Assembly (NCBI GenBank): GCA_902461025.1
Contig: CABPWC010000009.1
Location: forward strand, 1 to 27,658
DNA length: 27,658 bases
Direction: 5' to 3'
Source: an uncultured Streptococcus sp.
GTDB lineage: Bacteria; Bacillota; Bacilli; Lactobacillales; Streptococcaceae
Both the position numbers and the translations under genes were made by a program. Each line of letters opens with the position of its first letter. Position 1 is the stretch's first letter. This document shows, in pieces, positions 8,980 through 17,600 of the stretch. The notes under the pieces were generated by a model. It worked only from the letters and a program-made list of their open reading frames with translations, searched no databases and was not told the DNA's origin.

Positions 8980-10242
8980 ATGAAGCTGTTAGTTGTCGGC
9001 TCAGGTGGTCGTGAACATGCCATTGCTAAGAAGTTGCTTGAGTCAAAAGACGTTGAAAAAGTTTTTGTAGCTCCTGGGAATGACGGGATGACTCTGGATG
9101 GTCTGAAATTAGTAAATATCTCTATTTCCGAACATTCTAAATTGATTGAGTTTGCAAAAGCCAACGATATTGCTTGGTCCTTTATCGGGCCAGATGATGC
9201 CCTCGCGGCTGGAATCGTGGATGAGTTCAATGCAGCTGGTCTCAAAGCCTTTGGTCCGACAAGATTGGCAGCGGAGCTGGAGTGGTCTAAGGATTTCGCT
9301 AAGGAAATCATGGTCAAATACGACGTTCCGACAGCAGCCTATGGAACCTTTTCAGATTTCGAAGAAGCCAAGGCCTACATCGAAGAAAAAGGCGCTCCAA
9401 TCGTCGTCAAGGCAGACGGCTTGGCCCTTGGGAAAGGTGTCGTCGTTGCGGAGACAGTTGAACAAGCTGTTGAAGCTGCTCACGAGATGCTTTTGGACAA
9501 TAAATTCGGTGATTCAGGTGCGCGTGTGGTCATCGAGGAATTCCTTGACGGGGAAGAGTTTTCTCTCTTTGCCTTTGTCAATGGGGACAAGTTCTACATC
9601 ATGCCAACAGCACAGGACCACAAACGTGCCTATGATGGCGACAAGGGTCCGAACACTGGTGGGATGGGTGCCTATGCGCCAGTTCCCCACTTGCCACAGA
9701 GCGTGGTTGACACAGCGGTTGACACCATTGTCAAGCCAGTTCTTGAAGGCATGATTAAAGAAGGACGTCCCTACCTTGGTGTCCTTTACGCGGGTCTTAT
9801 CTTGACAGCTGATGGACCGAAAGTCATCGAGTTCAACTCACGCTTTGGAGACCCTGAAACACAAATCATCTTGCCTCGTTTGACATCTGACTTTGCACAA
9901 AACATCACTGACATTTTGGATGGCAAAGAGCCAGCTATCACTTGGACGGACAAGGGTGTGACACTGGGCGTGGTTGTAGCATCAAACGGTTACCCACTCG
10001 CTTATGAGAAGGGTGTCAAGCTTCCAGCCAAGACAGAGGGCGACATCATCACTTACTATGCTGGTGCCAAATTCGCTGAAAATGGCCAGGACCTTCTCTC
10101 AAACGGCGGACGCGTCTACATGCTTGTCACAACAGCAGACACGGTCAAAGACGGCCAAAACATTATCTACAACGAACTCAACAAACAAAACACAGAAGGC
10201 CTCTTCTATCGTACGGATATCGGAAGTAAGGCAATTAGATAA
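8980..10242 (+). CDS. purD: Phosphoribosylamine-glycine ligase (GAR synthetase)
   Basis: PurD joins glycine to phosphoribosylamine using ATP. It is 420 residues, the normal length for the family. The N-terminus MKLLVVGSGGREHAI is the family signature, followed by an ATP-grasp domain with IVVKADGLALGKGV, the block AQDHKRAYDGDKGPNTGGMG, and FNSRFGDPETQ near the metal-binding site. AAGAGG precedes the ATG by seven bases. It has its own likely promoter after the purH terminator, which separates it from the upstream pur genes. A structured 190-base gap then separates it from purE. Confidence 0.98.
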   Translation: MKLLVVGSGGREHAIAKKLLESKDVEKVFVAPGNDGMTLDGLKLVNISISEHSKLIEFAKANDIAWSFIGPDDALAAGIVDEFNAAGLKAFGPTRLAAELEWSKDFAKEIMVKYDVPTAAYGTFSDFEEAKAYIEEKGAPIVVKADGLALGKGVVVAETVEQAVEAAHEMLLDNKFGDSGARVVIEEFLDGEEFSLFAFVNGDKFYIMPTAQDHKRAYDGDKGPNTGGMGAYAPVPHLPQSVVDTAVDTIVKPVLEGMIKEGRPYLGVLYAGLILTADGPKVIEFNSRFGDPETQIILPRLTSDFAQNITDILDGKEPAITWTDKGVTLGVVVASNGYPLAYEKGVKLPAKTEGDIITYYAGAKFAENGQDLLSNGGRVYMLVTTADTVKDGQNIIYNELNKQNTEGLFYRTDIGSKAIR

Positions 10243-10255
10243 AGATATAAGAAAA

Positions 10256-10377
10256 GGCGACGCAGTCGCCAAACACGACAATGGTCGCCGTGGTGAAAAG
10301 ACCAGAACAGTATCTGTTCTGGTCTAGGGAAAATTTGAGACCTTAGGCTCAAATTTTAGGAATGAAACCGAAGGTTT
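10256..10377 (+). promoter_or_regulatory. Array of consecutive hairpins between purD and purE
   Basis: Nearly all of this stretch can fold. The hairpins are: H1, GGCGAC/GTCGCC (10256-10261 with 10265-10270, loop GCA); H2, CGAC/GTCG (10276-10279 with 10284-10287), extendable by CA/TG past a bulge; H3, a perfect 12-bp stem (10299-10310 with 10314-10325, loop TAT); H4, a perfect 10-bp stem AAAATTTGAG/CTCAAATTTT (10330-10339 with 10348-10357); H5, AAACC/GGTTT (10365-10369 with 10373-10377). GGCGAC of H1 can also pair with a second GTCGCC at 10284-10289, allowing two exclusive folds. None has a good T run, so these are not ordinary terminators. Processing, attenuation, protein binding or a small repeat element are all possible. 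Confidence 0.6.
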
Positions 10378-10432
10378 GCTTCCGTCCCCACCACCTAAGA
10401 CCATTATCAAAAAAGAAGAAAAAGGAAAAATT

Positions 10433-10924
10433 ATGACTAAACCAATTATTTCCATCATCATGGGCTCAAAATCCGACTGGGCAACCATGCAAAAAACAGC
10501 AGAAGTTCTAGACCGCTTCGGCGTCGCTTACGAAAAGAAAGTTGTTTCCGCTCACCGGACACCAGATCTCATGTTCAAGCATGCAGAAGAAGCCCGTAGC
10601 CGTGGCATCAAGGTTATCATCGCGGGTGCTGGCGGCGCAGCCCATTTGCCAGGTATGGTAGCTGCCAAAACAACCCTTCCTGTCATCGGTGTACCAGTCA
10701 AATCACGTGCGCTTAGTGGCGTGGATTCTCTTTACTCGATTGTTCAGATGCCGGGTGGCGTGCCTGTTGCGACAATGGCTATTGGTGAAGCAGGTGCGAC
10801 CAATGCGGCTCTATTTGCCCTCCGTCTCCTATCAGTAGAGGATCAGGCTATCGCGACAGCTTTGGCAGATTTTGCAGAAGAACAAGGAAAAATCGCAGAG
10901 GAGTCGACGAATGAGCTCATCTAA
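10433..10924 (+). CDS. purE: N5-carboxyaminoimidazole ribonucleotide mutase
   Basis: PurE rearranges N5-CAIR to CAIR in the purine pathway; class I enzymes work with PurK, which is the next gene. It has 163 residues from the ATG at 10433. The chosen start follows AAAAGGAAAAA; an upstream TTG at 10376 would give an N-terminal tail translated from the hairpin region and is unlikely. Motifs typical of class I PurE are visible: IIMGSKSDWATMQ, VVSAHRTPDLM, AGAGGAAHLPGMVAA and VIGVPVKS. Its end overlaps purK by 14 bases. Confidence 0.97.
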   Translation: MTKPIISIIMGSKSDWATMQKTAEVLDRFGVAYEKKVVSAHRTPDLMFKHAEEARSRGIKVIIAGAGGAAHLPGMVAAKTTLPVIGVPVKSRALSGVDSLYSIVQMPGGVPVATMAIGEAGATNAALFALRLLSVEDQAIATALADFAEEQGKIAEESTNELI

Positions 10925-12002
10925 AACAATCGGAATTATCGGTGGTGGTCAGCTGGGTCAGATGATGGCCATTTCTGCTATCTACATGGGGCACAAGGTT
11001 ATCGCGCTGGATCCTGCGGCGGATTGCCCAGCCTCTCGCGTGGCGGAGATTATCGTGGCTCCTTATAATGATGTGGATGCCCTCCGTCAGTTGGCTGAGC
11101 GTTGCGATGTCCTGACCTATGAGTTTGAGAATGTCGATGCTGACGGTTTGGATGCCGTTATCAAAGACGGTCAACTCCCACAAGGAACAGACCTACTTCG
11201 GATTTCCCAAAACCGGATTTTTGAGAAGGACTTTCTTTCCAACAAGGCACAAGTCACTGTGGCACCCTACAAGGTCGTGACTTCAAGCCAGGATTTGGCA
11301 GATATTGACCTATCGAAAAACTATGTCCTCAAGACAGCGACAGGTGGCTATGATGGCCATGGCCAGAAGGTCATTCGCTCAGCAGAAGATTTGGAAGAAG
11401 CCTACGCTCTAGCTGACTCAGCAGACTGTGTTTTGGAAGAATTTGTCAACTTTGATCTTGAAATTTCTGTTATCGTTTCTGGAAATGGCAAGGATGTGAC
11501 GGTTTTCCCAGTTCAGGAAAATATCCACCGTAACAACATTCTTTCAAAAACCATTGTGCCTGCTCGCATTCCAGCAAGCCTAGCAGAAAAAGCTAAAGCT
11601 ATGGCAGTGCGAATTGCAGAACAGCTCAACCTGTCTGGCACCCTCTGCGTAGAAATGTTTGCGACAGCTGATGACATCATCGTCAACGAAATCGCCCCAC
11701 GCCCACACAATTCTGGCCACTACTCGATTGAAGCCTGCGATTTTTCCCAGTTTGACACCCATATCTTGGGCGTTCTCGGAGCACCACTTCCAGCAATCCA
11801 CCTCCATGCCCCTGCTGTCATGCTCAACGTTCTCGGTCAACACGTCGAAACAGCTGAGCGTTATGTTACAGAAAATCCAAGCGCCCACCTCCACTTATAT
11901 GGTAAACTAGAAGCAAAGCACAACCGCAAAATGGGACATGTGACCTTGTTTAGTGATATGCCGGATGAGGTAGAGGAGTTTGGGAAAGGAATTGATTTTT
12001 GA
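10911..12002 (+). CDS. purK: N5-carboxyaminoimidazole ribonucleotide synthase
   Basis: PurK carboxylates AIR with ATP and bicarbonate to N5-CAIR, the substrate of PurE. It has 363 residues from the ATG at 10911, which follows AGAGGAG by seven bases inside the end of purE. The frame can be extended upstream to a TTG at 10872, but that has no advantage. The N-terminus SSKTIGIIGGGQLGQMMAIS is the family signature. An ATP-grasp core follows, with YVLKTATGGYDGHGQ, VLEEFVNFDLEISVIVS and VNEIAPRPHNSGHYSIEAC. Its TGA stop overlaps the next ATG by one base. Confidence 0.97.
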   Translation: MSSSKTIGIIGGGQLGQMMAISAIYMGHKVIALDPAADCPASRVAEIIVAPYNDVDALRQLAERCDVLTYEFENVDADGLDAVIKDGQLPQGTDLLRISQNRIFEKDFLSNKAQVTVAPYKVVTSSQDLADIDLSKNYVLKTATGGYDGHGQKVIRSAEDLEEAYALADSADCVLEEFVNFDLEISVIVSGNGKDVTVFPVQENIHRNNILSKTIVPARIPASLAEKAKAMAVRIAEQLNLSGTLCVEMFATADDIIVNEIAPRPHNSGHYSIEACDFSQFDTHILGVLGAPLPAIHLHAPAVMLNVLGQHVETAERYVTENPSAHLHLYGKLEAKHNRKMGHVTLFSDMPDEVEEFGKGIDF

Positions 12003-12952
12003 TGAAAATAGCGATTCTAGGACTTGGAGTGATCGGGACTACTTATGCCTATGCTTTTCAAAAAGCAGGTCATCAAGTGGAACACGTACTAAGAGATAGT
12101 AAGAAAAACAATGCTCCCAAGGAGTTGTTGGTTGATCTGCTAGATGGCCGTTATCATTCCAAAGGTGAGAACAAACACGACACCTATGAGGTTCATGTGG
12201 CGGAAACTGATTCGGAATATGATTTTATTTTTCTGAGTGTGCGTCATGGGTTTGTCAAAGAAGCTGTGGAAACCTTGCGAAAAAATAATATCAAAGGCAC
12301 TCTCGTTTTCTTCTGCAATTTCTGGAATACTCGAAAAGAGGTCCAAGAGTGGGCAGGAGATTACGACTATATTCTGGCTTTCCCGACAGCGGGTGGTCAT
12401 ATGCAGGAGGACCATTTGGATGGTGTCTTATTTGACCATTTAATGCTAGAAGGTGAACAAAAAGCACAGATTTCTAACTATTCTGATCTGACGGATTTAC
12501 TGACTTCTGCAGATTTGAAGTGGGAAGTGCCTCATGATATGGTCGAATGGATTTGGATTCACATGGCGATTAATGCGGGTGTCACTTCGACAGCTGCACG
12601 TTCAGGGAATCTGGAAAATCCAGAAGAATTGGCTCTGAACTTGATGAATAGTTCTTCGGAATTATCATTGGCCATTAAGGCCATTCGAGAGGCTTTGAAA
12701 GTCGTAGAAGCGCGTGGCGTGAATTTGAAGCTTTACAAAGCCGAACTCTTGCCCTACAAAATTCCCGCTTGGATAGCCGGCAAGGCCATGAAAGTCATGT
12801 TTGCGAAAAATGAGCTGACACGAAAAATCATGACCTTACACAATGATAAACAGGATATTTTCTACTGTTGTCAAAGTGTCTATCAGACCGGTCAGGAGTT
12901 AGGTGTGGACATGCCCATTCTAGAAGCAAACATGAAGGGGATTTCGCTTTAG
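12002..12952 (+). CDS. ApbA/PanE-family (ketopantoate reductase-like) oxidoreductase, atypical
   Basis: This 316-residue protein has an N-terminal NAD(P)-binding Rossmann motif, GLGVIG at residues 7-12, and the two-domain layout of the ketopantoate reductase family. The helix that normally carries the catalytic Lys (W-x-K-L-x-x-N pattern) reads WIHMAIN here, with His187 in the Lys position and Asn191 kept. The family's C-terminal SM.QD...E segment is not recognisable (there is HNDKQDIFYCC instead). It is therefore probably not a pantothenate enzyme, and its substrate is unknown. The ATG overlaps the purK stop as TGATG, so it is translated as part of the purine operon. I do not recall it at this site in pneumococcal genomes. 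The ATG is preferred over a TTG one codon upstream. Confidence 0.8.
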   Translation: MKIAILGLGVIGTTYAYAFQKAGHQVEHVLRDSKKNNAPKELLVDLLDGRYHSKGENKHDTYEVHVAETDSEYDFIFLSVRHGFVKEAVETLRKNNIKGTLVFFCNFWNTRKEVQEWAGDYDYILAFPTAGGHMQEDHLDGVLFDHLMLEGEQKAQISNYSDLTDLLTSADLKWEVPHDMVEWIWIHMAINAGVTSTAARSGNLENPEELALNLMNSSSELSLAIKAIREALKVVEARGVNLKLYKAELLPYKIPAWIAGKAMKVMFAKNELTRKIMTLHNDKQDIFYCCQSVYQTGQELGVDMPILEANMKGISL

Positions 12953-12960
12953 GAGGTTTT

Positions 12961-13188
12961 ATGATTCAACTCATTGTCAACGCATTTGTTGAAAAAGAAA
13001 AGACGGGAGCAGTCGTCGAAGTCTTGTATGCTAGTAGCGATCACGAAAAAGTGAAAGCGAAGTATGAAGAGCTAGTTGCACAATATCCTGAAAACTATTT
13101 GGCTATCTATGATGCCCCGCTGGATACGGATTTGAATACACTGGATCATTATCCATCAGTGTGGATTGGGAAAGAAGAATTTGAATAA
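12961..13188 (+). CDS. Conserved hypothetical protein, 75 residues
   Basis: The ATG at 12961 follows a strong AGGAGG by four bases, right after the oxidoreductase stop, so translation is likely. The product begins MIQLIVNAFVEKEKTGAVVE and ends with WIGKEEFE. It is acidic, with no signal peptide, membrane segment or motif I can assign. A very similar small protein sits between purK and purB in pneumococci as I remember it, which supports a real, conserved gene. Its role is unknown; the place in the operon suggests only co-expression with purine synthesis. Confidence 0.8.
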   Translation: MIQLIVNAFVEKEKTGAVVEVLYASSDHEKVKAKYEELVAQYPENYLAIYDAPLDTDLNTLDHYPSVWIGKEEFE

Positions 13189-13194
13189 AATGAC

Positions 13195-13281
13195 TGTTTC
13201 ACGCCGTAGGGAAAGCGTAAGCGACGGGAATCTTGAGACTCTAAAGGAAGTTGCTGACATCCGCCCCACATAAGTGAAACA
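13195..13281 (+). promoter_or_regulatory. Inverted repeat enclosing the purB leader
   Basis: TGTTTCAC at 13195-13202 and GTGAAACA at 13274-13281 form a perfect 8-bp inverted repeat around a 71-base interior, ending about 20 bases before the purB start. The interior holds shorter complementary pieces (CCGT/ACGG), so the purB leader may fold into a branched structure. I see no convincing -10/-35 pair. Function is unknown; chance cannot be excluded. Confidence 0.35.
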
Positions 13282-13301
13282 TCAAAAGAAAGGAACAAAC
13301 A

Positions 13302-14600
13302 ATGATCGAACGTTACTCTCGCCCTGAGATGGCGAACATTTGGACTGAAGAAAATAAATACCGTGCTTGGCTTGAGGTGGAAATCTTGGCTGACGAAGCA
13401 TGGGCCGAGTTGGGAGAAATTCCTAAGGAAGATGTGGCTTTGATCCGTAAAAAAGCGGGCTTTGACATCGACCGTATTTTGGAGATCGAGCAACAAACGC
13501 GTCACGATGTGGTGGCTTTCACGCGTGCGGTTTCTGAGACTCTTGGTGAAGAGCGTAAGTGGGTTCACTATGGCTTGACTTCTACTGACGTAGTAGATAC
13601 GGCATATGGTTACCTCTACAAACAAGCCAACGACATCATCCGCAAGGATCTTGAAAATTTCCTCAATATCATCGCTGACAAAGCCAAAGAACACAAGTTC
13701 ACCATCATGATGGGGCGTACCCACGGTGTGCACGCTGAGCCGACAACTTTTGGTCTTAAATTGGCTACTTGGTACAGCGAAATGAAACGGAACATCGAGC
13801 GTTTCGAGCATGCATCTGCTGGTGTGGAAGCTGGTAAGATTTCTGGTGCGGTTGGTAACTTTGCCAACATCCCACCATTTGTTGAAAAATATGTCTGCGA
13901 CAAGCTTGGCATCCGTGCTCAAGAAATCTCTACACAGGTGCTTCCTCGTGACCTTCACGCTGAGTACTTTGCGGTTCTTGCCAGCATCGCGACTTCTATC
14001 GAGCGTATGGCGACTGAAATCCGTGGTCTTCAAAAATCAGAACAACGTGAAGTGGAAGAGTTCTTTGCCAAAGGTCAAAAAGGGTCTTCAGCAATGCCTC
14101 ACAAACGTAACCCTATCGGTTCTGAAAACATGACAGGTCTTGCGCGTGTTATCCGTGGTCACATGGTAACGGCTTATGAAAACGTGTCACTCTGGCATGA
14201 ACGTGATATCTCTCACTCATCAGCTGAGCGGATCATCGCACCAGATACAACCATCTTGATTGACTACATGCTCAACCGTTTTGGAAACATCGTTAAAAAC
14301 TTGACAGTCTTCCCTGAAAACATGATTCGCAACATGAACTCTACATTTGGTCTTATTTTCAGTCAACGTGCTATGCTTACTTTGATTGAAAAAGGCATGA
14401 CCCGTGAGCAAGCTTACGACCTCGTTCAACCGAAGACAGCTCAATCATGGGATAACCAAGTCGACTTCAAACCCCTTCTTGAAGCAGATCCAGAGGTGAC
14501 TTCACGCCTCACTCAAGAAGAAATCGACGAAATCTTCAACCCTGTTTACTACACCAAACGTGTGGATGAGATCTTCGAACGTATCGGTTTGGGTGACTAA
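13302..14600 (+). CDS. purB: Adenylosuccinate lyase
   Basis: PurB acts twice: it splits SAICAR to AICAR plus fumarate, and adenylosuccinate to AMP plus fumarate. At 432 residues it has the Bacillus-type length. It belongs to the fumarase/aspartase superfamily and shows YGLTSTDVVDTAYGY, MMGRTHGVHAEPTTFG with the catalytic His, and the signature loop GSSAMPHKRNPIGSEN at residues 261-276, whose Ser262/Ser263 include the usual catalytic base. AAAGGAA precedes the ATG. It ends just before a bidirectional terminator and is convergent with strH. Confidence 0.98.
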   Translation: MIERYSRPEMANIWTEENKYRAWLEVEILADEAWAELGEIPKEDVALIRKKAGFDIDRILEIEQQTRHDVVAFTRAVSETLGEERKWVHYGLTSTDVVDTAYGYLYKQANDIIRKDLENFLNIIADKAKEHKFTIMMGRTHGVHAEPTTFGLKLATWYSEMKRNIERFEHASAGVEAGKISGAVGNFANIPPFVEKYVCDKLGIRAQEISTQVLPRDLHAEYFAVLASIATSIERMATEIRGLQKSEQREVEEFFAKGQKGSSAMPHKRNPIGSENMTGLARVIRGHMVTAYENVSLWHERDISHSSAERIIAPDTTILIDYMLNRFGNIVKNLTVFPENMIRNMNSTFGLIFSQRAMLTLIEKGMTREQAYDLVQPKTAQSWDNQVDFKPLLEADPEVTSRLTQEEIDEIFNPVYYTKRVDEIFERIGLGD

Positions 14601-14609
14601 TGACAATAA

Positions 14610-14636
14610 AAAAAGCGAGATTGTATCTCGCTTTTT
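14610..14636. terminator. Bidirectional terminator between purB and strH
   Basis: AAAAAGCGAGAT at 14610-14621 pairs perfectly with ATCTCGCTTTTT at 14625-14636 around TGT. The flanking A and T runs let it end transcription of purB on the + strand and of strH on the - strand. Confidence 0.93.
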
Positions 14637-14644
14637 ATTTGTGC

Positions 14645-17600
14645 TTAATCTTTTTTCTTGCTAAGTCCATAAGCTGTGAGTGCAGCCATCAAACCTGTAG
14701 CAATCAACCATTCTGAACCTTGGCTTCCTGTTTCAGGAAGTTTATTTTCTTTTGCCACAGGAGCTGGTCCTTGAGGAAGAGGTTTGTTTTCCTCAGCAGG
14801 AACAGTTGCTGGAGCTGGTTTACTTGGAATCTCTAATTTCGGTTTTTCTTCTGCAATAGGAGCTGGCACATTTGGAATTTCTAGTGCTGGTTTTTCTTCT
14901 GCAATAGGAGCCGGTATATTTGGAATCTCTAGTTTTGGTTTTTCTTCCGCTACAGGAGCTAGTCCTTTTTCGTCTCCCACATGTGTTACAGGAGTCCCAA
15001 CTTCGATGATTTGAGTAACTGGTTCTTGAGCAACAACACTAGTAACCAATGTTTTCACTTCGCTTCCGTCAGCAGCAGTAGACACAGAATAGAAATGACT
15101 ACGACGTCCCTTAACACCTTCAGTTACGACACGAGTTTCTCCCTTTGTCAATGCATCAGTTTCACGAGTGATAGTTGTAAACGGAATTTCTTCGTCCTCG
15201 ATGACAACACGTGGTTTGGCATCTGCAACAGGAGCAACTCCTTCTTCGTCGCCGACATGAGTGACAGGAGTTCCAACTTCAACCACTTGGTTAACAGCTT
15301 CTTTTGTGACTTTTTCTTCAAGAACTGTTTCAGTTTCCTTACCATTTTCAGTAGTAACTGAGACGTAGATTGTACGTTCACCTTTGGCACCTTCAGTGAC
15401 AACTTTTTCTTGTCCTGCTGGAAGGTTAGGATTTTCCTTCTTGACAGTTTCAAACAGGATTTCTTCCGTTCTTGTGATAAGCTCTGGTCGGTTTTCAACT
15501 GCAGCAGAAGTTTCACTCTCATCAAGGCTTCCTGAGTGAGTTGCAGCTGGTTTGAGACCAAGTCTTGCTGCTTTAAGGTTAGCTACAAGTGTATCCAACT
15601 CAGCTTGTTTATTACGGTTGAGATTGTAGTTTAGTGCTTCTTTAGCAGCCTTGAGAGCATCGAGACTTTCTGTGCTATATCCTTCTAAGTTTTCAGGGAT
15701 TTGAGCAAGTTCCTCGCGTAGAGCCTTGTAATCGGCACGGAAGTAGTCTTTGTTGTGATCTGCAAATGCAGTCATGAGCTCAAAGATTTCTTCTTCTTTG
15801 TACTCAGCGCTTGGTCTATCTGCCCAGATAGCTACCATACTACCAACAGTAGGTAGATCAACCTCAGGATATTTAGTTGAAGCTAGCTGGTTGAATGGAG
15901 TTTTTTCAGTGTTTTCGATAGCTTTCTTGAGGAAGCCTCCACCATCTTCAGGTTTTTGACCGAGGATATAGTACCAATCTCCGTTAGTGTTAAGGAACTT
16001 ATAGCCCTTGCTTGCTAGATATTGAGGAGATGCAAGGTTATAACCCCACCAACCTTTAGACCAGTAAGAGATGATAACATCTTTATCAAACTCAACATCG
16101 TCCTTATCTTCATAGTAGAAACCATCGTTAAAGGCCATTGGTTGCAGACCTTTTTCTTTAGCCATGGCAGCTAGACCATTAGCATAATCTGCAAACTTAC
16201 CATAGAGTCCATACCACTTGAGGTAGTACCAACCTTGAGCGTTAGTAGCGTCGTTGGCATACTCATCTGTACCATAGTTAAAGATCTTAGTCTTGCCTGC
16301 AAAGAAGTCCATGTATTTGCCGATAAGGGCTTTTGTAAAGTTCATTGCTTCTTCGTTTTCAAGGTCCATCGTTGTTTTTGAAACCTTGTCAAAGTTAGCT
16401 TGAGGGTTTGCAATGCCCAATTTTTCCATAGCGACAAGCATAGCATCCATGTGGCCAGGGCTGTTGATAGCAGGGATAATTCCAATGCCTCTATCCTTAG
16501 CATATTGGATAAGCTCAGTAATTTCAGCTTGGCTTAGAGTTGTTCCGTTTGGATCGTCGTAGTAAGCTTTTGTTCCTTCAATGATGGCATTTTTCACATC
16601 GTCACTTGCATAGGTCTTGCCGTTTGCAGTGATCGTCATGTCATCCAAGAGGAAGCGAAGTCCATCATTTCCAAGGAGGAGATGAAGGTCAGAGTAACCA
16701 AGTTCGCTGGCTTTATCTACGATACGTTTGAGTTGGTCTAGAGTGAAGTATTTACGTCCAGCATCGATTGAGATAACCTTGTTTTTCTCAAGTTTTTCAA
16801 CTTCACGTTTGGCATCTTCTTCTTTTTGAGCTTCTGGTGTGAAGGTTAAGTTGCTAACGGCTTCTTGGAGTTTTGCAATCGCTTGGTCAATGCTATCTTG
16901 TTGAGCACGGCTAAGGTTGCTATCAAGAGAGCGAATGGCTTTTTCAGCCTCTTTAACGGCAGCAACACTTTCTGCTGTATAGCGGCTAAGGTCGGTTGGC
17001 ACTTCTTTCAGAGCTTGATCAGCAGACTCGTAGTCAGCGGCGAAATATTCAGCATTTGAGTTTGCGAATTGACGCATGAGCTTGAAGAGACGAGATGGAG
17101 AGTAGCGGGCAGATGGAGTATCAGCCCAAGCGGCTACCATCCCACCGATAATAGGAACGTCAGCGCCTTCTGTTTTTGGAACAGAAGTAATCGGTGTACT
17201 CTTGATACCGTTCAATCCTTGATCGAGGTTGTACCAACCTTGTCCGTCAGCATTACGTCCGAGAACGTAGTACCAAGCATCATTAGTGTTGAGGATTTCG
17301 TGTCCTTTTTCAGCTAGTAACTTAGAAGAAGCGACATCGTAACCGCCCCAGCCACCAGTCCACATAGACACGATGATGTCTTTATCAAAGGTACCAAAAG
17401 TAGTATCACTATTATAGTAGATACCGTCATTGAAGGCCATTGGTTTAAGGCCGTGAGACTTGACGATACGAGCTAAATCGTTAGCGTAGGCGATGAATTT
17501 ATCATACCCCTTGTCTGGGAATCCATCTTCTGGATACCATTTATAGGCTTGAAGAACGCTCCACCCTTTGGCATCCGTAGCATCGTTAGCATATTCATCC

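Noticed and set aside
9146..9754. 202-codon + strand frame inside purD
   Set aside because: It is out of frame with the complete, conserved purD and has low-complexity, unfamiliar translation.
10299..10325. The 12-bp stem after purD as a terminator
   Set aside because: The stem is followed by AGGGAAAA, not a T run, so it does not fit an intrinsic terminator.
10256..10377. BOX-type repeat of pneumococci at the purD-purE hairpins
   Set aside because: A short AAGGCGACGC stretch resembles part of a BOX element, but the rest does not match the boxA-boxB-boxC layout I know.
13149..14033. 294-codon open frame on the - strand over the purB start
   Set aside because: Its product has no recognisable domains, and the opposite strand encodes highly conserved PurB motifs. 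It is a shadow frame.
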